Of a DNA stretch of 5,231 nt, positions 1 to 5,231 are shown one piece after another; position 1 is the first letter of the stretch, and every line of letters begins with the position of its first letter. This stretch comes from Chitinophagaceae bacterium. GTDB taxonomy: Bacteria > Bacteroidota > Bacteroidia > Chitinophagales > Chitinophagaceae. The notes below the pieces were generated by a model. That model was not told the DNA's origin. It made no database searches and saw only the letters and a list, made by a program, of their open reading frames with translations. The stretch lies in the NCBI GenBank assembly GCA_023251285.1, contig JAHEZB010000214.1:1-5231 (forward strand), given 5' to 3'. Position numbers and translations under genes: made by a program.

Positions 1-541
1 AAAGAAACATCCGGGCCTCATGAAAGAAGAAGTGAAAAAATTAGAGGAAGATAATTCGTATACCTATTTCACGCCACATGAAATGCAAACCATCACCATT
101 CTTTGTGACATTATTATTCCGAAAGATAACGTGAGCGGAAGCGCTTCTGATGCAAAAGTTCCCGATTTTATTGAATTTATTGTAAAGGATCAGCCGGATA
201 ATAAAGTGCCTATGCGTGGAGGACTTCGTTGGCTGGATATGCAATGCTTCAGCCGTTATCAAAATTCTTTCGCAGAATGCAACAGTAAACAACAAATGGA
301 AATCGTAGATGAAATTGCATGGCCTAAAAAAGCAAAACCTGAAATGAAACAGGGCGTAAGTTTTTTTAACCTGATGCGCAATTTAACAGCCACTGGATTT
401 TACACTTCAGAAATCGGTGTGAAAGATGTAGGCTATGTGGGCAACAGACCTAATGAGTGGAATGGAGTGCCGGAAGATGTTTTAAAACAATATGGGCTTG
501 CATACACACCAAAAGAGTTGAAAGAATGTATCAGTTTTTAA
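1..541 (+). CDS. Gluconate 2-dehydrogenase subunit 3 family protein, 5'-partial
   Basis: This is the small (gamma) subunit type that accompanies GMC-family FAD dehydrogenases of the gluconate dehydrogenase and glucoside 3-dehydrogenase (LacC-like) kind. In this family the small subunit usually carries a Tat signal and takes part in export and maturation of the flavoprotein, which oxidises sugars in the periplasm. Visible family features, numbered from the ATG at 20, are FTPHEMQTI at 17-25, a CDIIIP segment at 29-34, SASDAKVPDFIEF at 41-53, MRGGLRWLD at 65-73, KAKPEM at 104-109, and FFNLMRNLTATGFYTS at 115-130. The C-terminus has the usual GxxPNxWxGVP pattern (141-151). The frame stays open from base 2 to the ATG at 20, and the family is normally some 40 residues longer with an N-terminal signal. 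The gene therefore probably starts left of the window, and the ATG at 20 is internal. It ends in TAA 23 bases before the next gene, which suggests an operon. Family is confident; the physiological substrate is unknown. Confidence 0.9.
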   Translation, partial: KKHPGLMKEEVKKLEEDNSYTYFTPHEMQTITILCDIIIPKDNVSGSASDAKVPDFIEFIVKDQPDNKVPMRGGLRWLDMQCFSRYQNSFAECNSKQQMEIVDEIAWPKKAKPEMKQGVSFFNLMRNLTATGFYTSEIGVKDVGYVGNRPNEWNGVPEDVLKQYGLAYTPKELKECISF

Positions 542-564
542 AAAGCGATTATTAAAATATCAAT

Positions 565-1728
565 ATGAGAAAATTAAGAATGGGAATGGTAGGAGGCGGT
601 AAAGATGCCTTCATAGGAGCGATTCACCGGATCGCTGCCAATATGGACGGACTGATTGAATTGTGTTGCGGCGCTTTAAGCATTCATCCTGAAATGGCTA
701 AAGAATCAGGTAAAATATTATTTCTTCCGGAAGACAGAACTTATCTTTCGTATGAAGAAATGATCAAAAAGGAAAGCCAAATGCCGGAAGATAAGCGAAT
801 TGATTTTATCACCATCGTAACTCCAAATTTTGCCCATTTTGCTCCCGCAATGATGGCTTTGGATCATGGATTTAATGTAGTAATAGAAAAGCCAATGACT
901 GTGAGTTTGGAGCAGGCAAAAGAATTAAAAAAGAAAGTGGAAGAAACCGGTTTGCAATTATGCCTTACGCATACTTATTCAGGCTATCCTATGGTAAAAC
1001 AAGCTCGCGCAATGATACAAAACGGCGAACTTGGGAAAACAAGAAAAATTGTTGTTGAATATATGCAGGGCTGGCTCAGCAAACTTTCAGAAAGAGAAGG
1101 AAATGCAGGAGCAGCATGGCGTACAGACCCATCCAAATCAGGAAAAGCCGGATGTATGGGAGATATAGGAACGCATGCAGCTCATCTTGCTGAATATGTT
1201 TCCGGTTTAAAAATTACTCAATTGTGCGCAAATCTGAATATTGTTGTTCCCGGACGAATGCTGGATGATGACGGCAATGTTTTATTAAAATTTGAAAATG
1301 AGGTGAATGGCGTTTTAGTCGCTTCGCAAATTGCTGCGGGTGAAGAAAATAATCTTACATTAAGAATTTATGGAGAGAAAGGCAGCATCGAATGGGCGCA
1401 GATGGAGCCAAATACTTTATTGGTAAGATGGCTCGACCAACCGGCTCAAATTTTGCGCGCCGGAAATAATTATCCGAATATTTTAAGCAAAGCTGCGCTT
1501 GATAACTGCCGAACTCCCGGTGGCCATCCCGAAGGTTACCTGGAAGCGTTTGCTAACATTTATAAAAATTTTGCTCATACATTACTTGCAAAATTAGAAG
1601 GAGAAACTCCTACAAAAGAAATGCTTGATTTTCCGAAAGTGGATGAAGGAGTACGTGGAATGGCTTTTATAGAAAATGTAGTGGCTTCCGGAAAATCAAA
1701 TGAAAAGTGGACAGAGTTTGTTGTTTAA
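565..1728 (+). CDS. Gfo/Idh/MocA family NAD(P)-dependent oxidoreductase
   Basis: This is a complete 387-residue cytoplasmic dehydrogenase of the glucose-fructose oxidoreductase / inositol dehydrogenase family, at the family's usual length. An N-terminal Rossmann fold binds the dinucleotide: the glycine-rich turn is MVGGGKDAFIG (8-18), and the sheet continues through IDFITIVTPN (79-88). The EKP motif (108-110) supplies the conserved lysine, followed by the THTYSGYPM segment (135-143). In the C-terminal domain GDIGTHAAHL (199-208) holds the conserved Asp200, His204 and His207 around the active site, and HPEGY is at 321-325. It follows the sugar-dehydrogenase small subunit by 23 bases on the same strand and is probably cotranscribed with it, so a role in sugar or 3-keto-sugar catabolism is likely. 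The exact substrate cannot be read from sequence. No Shine-Dalgarno motif precedes the ATG; the upstream bases are A/T-rich. The gene ends in TAA, only 8 bases from the end of the convergent DuOB gene. Confidence 0.95.
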   Translation: MRKLRMGMVGGGKDAFIGAIHRIAANMDGLIELCCGALSIHPEMAKESGKILFLPEDRTYLSYEEMIKKESQMPEDKRIDFITIVTPNFAHFAPAMMALDHGFNVVIEKPMTVSLEQAKELKKKVEETGLQLCLTHTYSGYPMVKQARAMIQNGELGKTRKIVVEYMQGWLSKLSEREGNAGAAWRTDPSKSGKAGCMGDIGTHAAHLAEYVSGLKITQLCANLNIVVPGRMLDDDGNVLLKFENEVNGVLVASQIAAGEENNLTLRIYGEKGSIEWAQMEPNTLLVRWLDQPAQILRAGNNYPNILSKAALDNCRTPGGHPEGYLEAFANIYKNFAHTLLAKLEGETPTKEMLDFPKVDEGVRGMAFIENVVASGKSNEKWTEFVV

Positions 1729-1736
1729 TTCCTTTC

Positions 1737-2393
1737 TCATACTTTTTTTAAAATAATCCCTGCTATTAGCTTGTAGTGCCAGTTATTCCATGGAATGCCA
1801 ACTGATACACATAAGTTTGCTTCATTGTATTGATCGATGAAATTGCGGTTTACCTGGTATTTATGAAGAAAGACCGGATCTGTAACCGGAAAATCGTACT
1901 CATTGCCATGAAAACAAAATAGCATTCTTATCTGTATTTTTTTAGCGCGATCTTCTGAGGGCTTGCAAAGAATTTTGAATTCATTGGTGCGGATAAACAT
2001 TAAAGAATAGGAGAGACGCTCAATAAATTCTTCTGACAAAGCTTTGCCTCTGCTGTCAAAAATTAATCTTCGGTCATCCAAAAGTGTTTGTAGATTGTCC
2101 AAATCGAATCGATCAACAACTTTTATTGAATTTTCAGAAAAATAGACATTTTCTGATTGATAATTTTTTTCGTCAGGAGAATCGGTCGTGTCGATTTCAA
2201 TGATGTCGAGAAGATTTAAATGTGCCACTAAATCGGTTGGAATTTCTCCATGTAGCGTACTACAGACCGGGCGGATCCATTTTGGATTTCCATTTTTTAT
2301 TTTTGGTTTATTGTTATCGTCTACTTCAATTCCGGCGACGCATCTTCCTCCTTCCTTATAGGAATTTGCTAAGCATACAAAGCGTGTTGGCAT
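1737..2393 (-). CDS. Dual OB-fold (DuOB) domain protein, function unknown
   Basis: This 218-residue protein is recognised as a member of the dual OB-containing (DuOB) family. It opens with the family signature FVCLANSYKEGGRCVAGIE (5-23), followed by KWIRPV (38-43) and a LLDIIEI strand (61-67) typical of the first barrel. The second part carries IQIRMLFCFHGNEYDFPVTDP (153-173) and closes with LCVSVGIPWNNWHYKLIAGI (194-213), also characteristic. There is no signal peptide or membrane segment, so it should be cytosolic. OB folds often bind nucleic acid, so a nucleic-acid-binding or sensing role is plausible, but I know of no established biochemical function. It is the last gene of the minus-strand block, starting 5 bases after the stop of the short DUF488 gene, so the two are almost certainly cotranscribed. 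The ATG at 2391-2393 fits the family's N-terminus exactly. The region ahead of the start is A/T-rich with no Shine-Dalgarno motif. Family call is confident; function is open. Confidence 0.85.
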   Translation of the reverse strand: MPTRFVCLANSYKEGGRCVAGIEVDDNNKPKIKNGNPKWIRPVCSTLHGEIPTDLVAHLNLLDIIEIDTTDSPDEKNYQSENVYFSENSIKVVDRFDLDNLQTLLDDRRLIFDSRGKALSEEFIERLSYSLMFIRTNEFKILCKPSEDRAKKIQIRMLFCFHGNEYDFPVTDPVFLHKYQVNRNFIDQYNEANLCVSVGIPWNNWHYKLIAGIILKKV

Positions 2394-2398
2394 AAGAT

Positions 2399-2842
2399 TT
2401 ATTTTATTAAGTGAATAATCTCAATGTCGTTTTTTACATGCTGCAAATATTCTGCAAGAAGCCGTCTATGGCACTTTTCAGGAGTATGCTCACTGCAGAG
2501 AAAACAATTTTCATGTAATTTTTCTATGTTCGTTTTTGAAGCGATCTTCCGGTGGTCCAATAAATTCAAATACTCGATTTCATATTCTTCCCAGCTTATT
2601 TTTTTATCCCGATAGCGGCTTAATAAATCCTTCGTGGGTGCAAAATCAATATTATGTTCGTAAGAAATATTTGCAATTTCCTTTGCAAAAAATTCAAGAT
2701 CAGGAAACTTGGCGAAAGCGGCTAATTGAGAGACATTATTAATCCTGGTATCAACAAGTTTCCTAACTCTTGCTTCTCTCAAAAGATTAAAAAATTTCTC
2801 TGCAGGTTTGCCTGTAAAACCAATAGTATATAACCTGATCAT
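2399..2842 (-). CDS. DUF488 family protein, short form
   Basis: This 147-residue protein is a single DUF488 domain. It begins with the family's YTIGFTGK strand and turn (5-12), where many members have TIGHS or TIGYT. Next comes LVDTR (29-33), then the bacterial-type segment FAPTKDLLSRYRDKKISWEEYE (67-88), and finally the cysteine/histidine signature CSEHTPEKCHRRLLAEYL (116-133). Cys116, Glu118, Cys124, His125 and Arg126 form the conserved CxE...CHR cluster that is the likely active or metal site. The molecular activity of DUF488 proteins is not established to my knowledge. The start codon overlaps the stop of the upstream long DUF488 gene in an ATGA arrangement (2839-2842), pointing to translational coupling and matched output of the two paralogues. 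The DuOB gene follows after 5 bases. The protein is complete, and its length is normal for the short form. Confidence 0.9.
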   Translation of the reverse strand: MIRLYTIGFTGKPAEKFFNLLREARVRKLVDTRINNVSQLAAFAKFPDLEFFAKEIANISYEHNIDFAPTKDLLSRYRDKKISWEEYEIEYLNLLDHRKIASKTNIEKLHENCFLCSEHTPEKCHRRLLAEYLQHVKNDIEIIHLIK

Positions 2843-3468
2843 AATTGTTCAGTATTGGTTTTTGAGTATGGAGAAAAAGCAATTTCTTTATTTCGCAAGC
2901 GGTAAGCAACTTTCAATTGATCTTCTACAGAAATATTCGGTTCAAACATATTCGGTTTCGGAATTTTCTTATCGTACTTTTTCAAAAGTTGTTTTTCAAG
3001 TTCCTCGTTGCTTTTCAAAGTTTTGTCTTTAAGAATATGCTTCACTTCAAAACCGTCTTTTTCCAAAGCAATTGATATCATTGAAAACCGATGGCAATCA
3101 AAAGGTTCAGCTTCTGAACACATTAATGCGATTTTAAAACCTTTATCTGTCGCCAACCACAAGCGTTCAACGCCATTTTTAAAATTCCAGGATTTACGGA
3201 TCTTTTCAAAATCAACTTTACCTTCTTCATCCAGCAAATCGGGATCCGTATGTCTTGCACCAAATTCCTCTGCAAAATGCAGATAAGTAAAGCCGTTCTT
3301 TTTTAAATAATTAGACAGTGGTTCCAGGTTATATTGTGGATTATAAGTACTCGCCGCAATGCTCCTTACGTCAATGAGCGTATCAATCGAATATTCATTC
3401 AGCAGCTCAACAAAATACTCAATCTGGTGAGTGGAATGTCCAACAGTATATATGATTGGTTTCTGCAT
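2839..3468 (-). CDS. DUF488 family protein, long form with C-terminal extension
   Basis: This is a second DUF488 paralogue, 209 residues from the preferred start. It shows IIYTVGHST (5-13), LIDVRS (31-36), NYLKKNGFTYLHFAEEFG (53-70) and the signature CSEAEPFDCHRFSMI (117-131), so the CxE...CHR cluster (Cys117, Glu119, Cys125, His126, Arg127) is intact. It differs from its neighbour in a longer middle section (about 71-115) and in a charged, Lys-rich tail of about 65 residues (145-209) that the short form lacks. The frame also has an in-frame ATG ten codons upstream (3496-3498). The start at 3466-3468 is preferred because MQKPIIYTVGHST matches how family members begin, and the ten extra residues look non-homologous. 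Neither start has a Shine-Dalgarno motif. The gene follows the PIN gene stop by 46 bases (16 with the longer start) and overlaps the short DUF488 gene by 4 bases. Family is confident; the activity is unknown. Confidence 0.87.
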   Translation of the reverse strand: MQKPIIYTVGHSTHQIEYFVELLNEYSIDTLIDVRSIAASTYNPQYNLEPLSNYLKKNGFTYLHFAEEFGARHTDPDLLDEEGKVDFEKIRKSWNFKNGVERLWLATDKGFKIALMCSEAEPFDCHRFSMISIALEKDGFEVKHILKDKTLKSNEELEKQLLKKYDKKIPKPNMFEPNISVEDQLKVAYRLRNKEIAFSPYSKTNTEQL

Positions 3469-3514
3469 TAGTTTACTGCAATATAAGGAATGTAACATCT
3501 AAAAAAAATTCGTT

Positions 3515-3934
3515 CTATGAATTGCCAGGCTTTTTTAAAATAAGAAGAAAATCATTACCAGTAATTATATTTACTTTTGGAAAACGCTTCTCTTGTAAAA
3601 TATTAAAATGAGAATCGTGAGTTACAAGATAATCTGCATTTCCGCTTATATAAGCATCTATAAATTTATTATCATCCGGATCCACAAAAAGGAGATTCCA
3701 GTGGAAATAAGTATTAACGAAAACTACGTTTGATGCCTGACGGAAAGCAGCCAAAGTATTATTAGCGATAACCCGGTTACTTCTTTTAGAAAGTATTTCT
3801 TCATACTCCAGGAAAATTGCTGTTGTAACCACGAGTTGAAAAAGCTTTCGGTTAAATGCTTTAATTATTTCATGATAGGGAGACAAAGATGGAAGTGATA
3901 TTAAAAGAATATTAGTATCAATGACAACGTTCAT
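3515..3934 (-). CDS. PIN-domain ribonuclease, putative toxin of a type II toxin-antitoxin pair
   Basis: This is a complete 139-residue single PIN domain of the 'putative toxin-antitoxin toxin component, PIN family' type. PIN toxins are Mg2+-dependent ribonucleases that cut RNA and slow growth when free of their antitoxin. The acidic active-site residues can be traced: Asp6 in VVIDTNILL (3-11), Glu43 in IFLEYEEIL (40-48), Asp88 and Asp93 in VDPDDNKFIDAYI (84-96), and Asp101 or Asp107 in ADYLVTHDSHF (100-110). The set looks intact, so the enzyme is probably active. The start codon shares one base with the stop of the upstream antitoxin-like gene (TAATG at 3932-3936 on the minus strand), a typical arrangement for translational coupling in such modules. 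There is no clear hairpin terminator after the stop, only a run of eight T on the transcribed strand (3501-3508), so readthrough into the DUF488 genes is likely. The RNA target is unknown. Confidence 0.9.
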   Translation of the reverse strand: MNVVIDTNILLISLPSLSPYHEIIKAFNRKLFQLVVTTAIFLEYEEILSKRSNRVIANNTLAAFRQASNVVFVNTYFHWNLLFVDPDDNKFIDAYISGNADYLVTHDSHFNILQEKRFPKVNIITGNDFLLILKKPGNS

Positions 3935-4179
3935 TAATCATTTTTTTTGTATGAAGTTCGCATGTGTGTATTAGTCCATTCTTTTATTTTTTCTTCTCCC
4001 CATCCCTTTTCTTGAAAAAGAGCATCTATTTCTTCAGACGCTTTTTGTAAAAAATAACCGGCTACCATATCCCTGATGTCCATCCATACTTTTTCAGGAA
4101 ATTGTATAGAAAACATTTTCAATAACTCCAGTTGAGGTTCGGTAAACTTTCCACCAGGTATTATTTCTTCTGCCGTCAT
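3934..4179 (-). CDS. Small antitoxin-like protein paired with the PIN toxin
   Basis: This 81-residue protein resembles small Bacteroidota proteins found next to PIN toxins. It has the pattern TEPQLELLKMFS (13-24), an amphipathic middle with DIRDMVAGYFLQKA (34-47), and a conserved end with EKGWGEEKI (57-65) and NTHMRTSYKK (70-79). The family resemblance is recalled, not searched. Its usual role would be to bind and neutralise the PIN ribonuclease and perhaps to repress its own promoter. No recognisable ribbon-helix-helix or AbrB motif is evident, so DNA binding is uncertain. An in-frame ATG 21 codons upstream (4240-4242) would give 102 residues, but the extra MGFWLSTIHL... segment lacks family character. 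It would also put the start inside the predicted promoter. The start at 4177-4179 is therefore preferred, leaving a leader of roughly 25-30 bases. The gene overlaps the PIN start by one base. Confidence 0.78.
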   Translation of the reverse strand: MTAEEIIPGGKFTEPQLELLKMFSIQFPEKVWMDIRDMVAGYFLQKASEEIDALFQEKGWGEEKIKEWTNTHMRTSYKKND

Positions 4180-4212
4180 AAATATTGTTTTTACGAAATT
4201 AAAGAATTTCGA

Positions 4213-4243
4213 TAAATGTATAGTTGAAAGCCAGAATCCCAAG
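4213..4243 (-). promoter_or_regulatory. Predicted Bacteroidota-type promoter of the antitoxin-PIN-DUF488 block
   Basis: On the minus strand, CTTG (4240-4243) is followed after exactly 19 bases by TACATTTA (4213-4220). This compares with the Bacteroidota primary sigma consensus TTTG, 19-21 bases, TAnnTTTG, with one mismatch in each element. Transcription would begin near 4206, about 27 bases ahead of the ATG at 4179. It is the only reasonable promoter seen for the five minus-strand genes. It is inferred from sequence alone. Confidence 0.5.
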
Positions 4244-4302
4244 ATCTCGAATCACGGTTAAAACTTCATTTACTGTCGTTCAATTTATTTCTAAAAGCTA
4301 TA

Positions 4303-4332
4303 TTTCTTTTCTTAATCCAATCCCTATCTTTG
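4303..4332 (+). promoter_or_regulatory. Predicted Bacteroidota-type promoter of the aminotransferase gene
   Basis: TATCTTTG at 4325-4332 matches the Bacteroidota -7 consensus TAnnTTTG perfectly. A TTTC at 4303-4306, 18 bases upstream, can serve as a slightly imperfect -33 element (consensus TTTG). Transcription would begin near 4338, about 18 bases before the ATG at 4356, a typical short leader. With the opposing promoter at 4213-4243 it forms a divergent control region about 60 bases apart. Confidence 0.65.
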
Positions 4333-4355
4333 CAACCATTTTAAAAATTTCGTAG

Positions 4356-5231
4356 ATGAACCCTATACACATGGTGGATTTGAAGCAGCAGTATTTAAAT
4401 ATAAAAAATGAAGTCGATGCTGCCATTAGTGGCGTTTTGGACAGCACCATTTTTATCGGTGGCCCACAGGTAACCGATTTTTCTAAAAACCTTGCTGAAT
4501 ACCTGAATATAAAACATGTAATACCTTGTGCTAATGGGACAGACGCGTTGCAAATTGCAATGATGGCGCTCGGTTTGCAACCTGGCGACGAAGTAATTAC
4601 TCCTTCATTTACATATGTCGCTACTACCGAAGTGATTGCATTATTAAAACTAAAACCAGTTTTCGTAGAGGTAAATCCGCAGACTTTTTGTGTAGATCCG
4701 GAGGCAATCAGAAAAGCCATTACTTCAAAAACAAAAGCGATTGTGCCTGTGCATTTGTATGGCCATTCGTGCGAAATGGAAGAAATAATGGCAATTGCGA
4801 ATGAGCATAATTTATTTGTAATCGAAGATAATGCGCAGGCGATTGGTGGCGATTATACTTTCAGAGACGGTACTACAAAAAAGACAGGAACTATTGGAAC
4901 TATTGGATGCACTTCATTTTTCCCAAGTAAAAATCTGGGTTGCTACGGTGATGGCGGGGCGATGTTTACCAATGATGATAGTCTTGCAGAAAAATTAAAG
5001 ATGATTGCCAATCACGGTCAGAAAACTAGATATTACCATGAAATGGTTGGATGCAATTCCCGCCTGGATGCTTTGCAGGCTGCAATATTAAATATCAAAT
5101 TGCCGTTATTGGACAGCTATATTCACGAAAGGAGAAAGGTCGCAGATTTTTATGATAACGCATTTGCAGGCAATGAGAAAATCACTACTCCTTACCGCGC
5201 AAATTATTGCAAACATGTTTTTCATCAATAC
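4356..5231 (+). CDS. DegT/DnrJ/EryC1/StrS family aminotransferase, 3'-partial
   Basis: An open frame runs from the ATG at 4356 to the window edge without a stop, giving the first 292 residues of a protein that usually has about 370. These PLP enzymes transfer an amino group, commonly from glutamate, to a keto-sugar nucleotide (WbpE-like and related) for O-antigen, capsule or other glycans. Fold-type I landmarks are present: MVDLKQQY (6-13), CANGTDALQIA (58-68) for phosphate binding, GDEVITPSFTYVAT (77-90), and VIEDNAQAIGG (155-165) with Asp158 and Gln161 facing the cofactor. TSFFPSKNLGCYGDGGA (186-202) has Lys192 as the PLP lysine. HGQKTRYYHEMVGCNSRLD (220-238) follows, and the fragment ends in HVFHQY (287-292), the conserved C-terminal-domain motif. 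ATG 4356 is the first start after the predicted promoter; an in-frame ATG at 4371 is an alternative. The exact sugar substrate cannot be assigned. Confidence 0.95.
   Translation, partial: MNPIHMVDLKQQYLNIKNEVDAAISGVLDSTIFIGGPQVTDFSKNLAEYLNIKHVIPCANGTDALQIAMMALGLQPGDEVITPSFTYVATTEVIALLKLKPVFVEVNPQTFCVDPEAIRKAITSKTKAIVPVHLYGHSCEMEEIMAIANEHNLFVIEDNAQAIGGDYTFRDGTTKKTGTIGTIGCTSFFPSKNLGCYGDGGAMFTNDDSLAEKLKMIANHGQKTRYYHEMVGCNSRLDALQAAILNIKLPLLDSYIHERRKVADFYDNAFAGNEKITTPYRANYCKHVFHQY

Larger units (their letters stand above)
4180..4355. other. Divergent intergenic region between antitoxin and aminotransferase genes
   Basis: These 176 A/T-rich bases separate the only divergent gene pair in the window and carry one predicted promoter for each direction. 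The roughly 60 bases between the two promoters (4244-4302) hold no clear inverted repeat that would mark an operator for the toxin-antitoxin module. No RNA gene or riboswitch fold was recognised. It is a likely left or right boundary between the accessory minus-strand block and the glycan-type gene. Confidence 0.6.

Noticed and set aside
41..295. 84-codon minus-strand frame
   Set aside because: It is antisense to the well-supported gluconate dehydrogenase subunit 3 gene and has no recognisable protein character.
536..546. TTTTTAAAAA palindrome at the end of the first gene as a terminator
   Set aside because: It is a pure A/T palindrome without a GC stem or loop, and the next gene starts 19 bases later; a simple operon junction is more likely.
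2424..3286. Several + strand frames of 63-92 codons (2424-2615, 2536-2742, 2808-3032, 3008-3286)
   Set aside because: All are shadows opposite the two DUF488 genes, which hold the conserved CHR signatures and overlap as an operon.
3478..3508. Weak promoter for the DUF488 genes (TTTT, 19 bases, TATATTGC on the minus strand)
   Set aside because: Only four of six fixed positions match the -7 consensus, and transcription would begin almost at the ATG at 3468. It is noted as possible but not supported enough to list.
3932..3948. A run of eight A at the antitoxin 3' end as a slippage site fusing antitoxin and PIN
   Set aside because: The -1 frame, which is the PIN frame, meets a TGA at 3938-3940 before the PIN start. 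No fusion can form; TAATG reinitiation explains the junction better.
4298..4720. Open frame of 140 codons on the minus strand, with a nested 61-codon frame at 4395-4580
   Set aside because: It lies antisense to the aminotransferase, whose motifs (GTDAL, GDEVITPSF) are clear on the + strand. The translation has no family character and no promoter or spacing support.

Overview
The window looks like chromosomal DNA from a Bacteroidota bacterium, probably Chitinophagaceae or a near relative. It is AT-rich, and start codons are preceded by A/T-rich sequence rather than Shine-Dalgarno motifs. A perfect Bacteroidota-type -7 element (TAnnTTTG) lies ahead of the right-hand gene. The gluconate 2-dehydrogenase subunit 3-like and Gfo/Idh/MocA proteins resemble those of this phylum. 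The assignment rests on recognition, not on a search.

Layout. (1) Left, + strand, 1-1728: the 3' part of a gluconate 2-dehydrogenase subunit 3 family gene and, 23 bases on, a complete Gfo/Idh/MocA oxidoreductase. They look like the end of a sugar-oxidation operon. The small subunit would normally partner a periplasmic GMC flavoprotein, which would have to lie outside the window, and the NAD(P)-dependent enzyme would handle sugar or keto-sugar intermediates. (2) Middle, - strand, 1737-4179: five tightly packed genes. In transcription order they are a small antitoxin-like protein, a PIN-domain ribonuclease toxin (1-base overlap), a long DUF488 protein, a short DUF488 protein (4-base ATGA overlap) and a dual-OB (DuOB) protein (5-base gap). 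(3) Right, + strand, 4356 to the edge: the first 292 codons of a DegT/DnrJ/EryC1/StrS aminotransferase, a PLP enzyme of sugar-nucleotide or surface-glycan synthesis.

The antitoxin gene and the aminotransferase diverge from a 176-base intergenic region carrying one recognisable promoter for each direction. The only good promoter for the minus-strand block lies ahead of the antitoxin, and no convincing terminator interrupts the block. All five genes could therefore be one transcript, coupling a toxin-antitoxin module to a DUF488-DUF488-DuOB cassette of unknown biochemistry. This cassette is the most interesting part of the window. It resembles a compact accessory nucleic-acid-processing or conflict module set between two metabolic loci, but that function is inference.

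No tRNA, rRNA, CRISPR array, insertion sequence or attachment site was seen.
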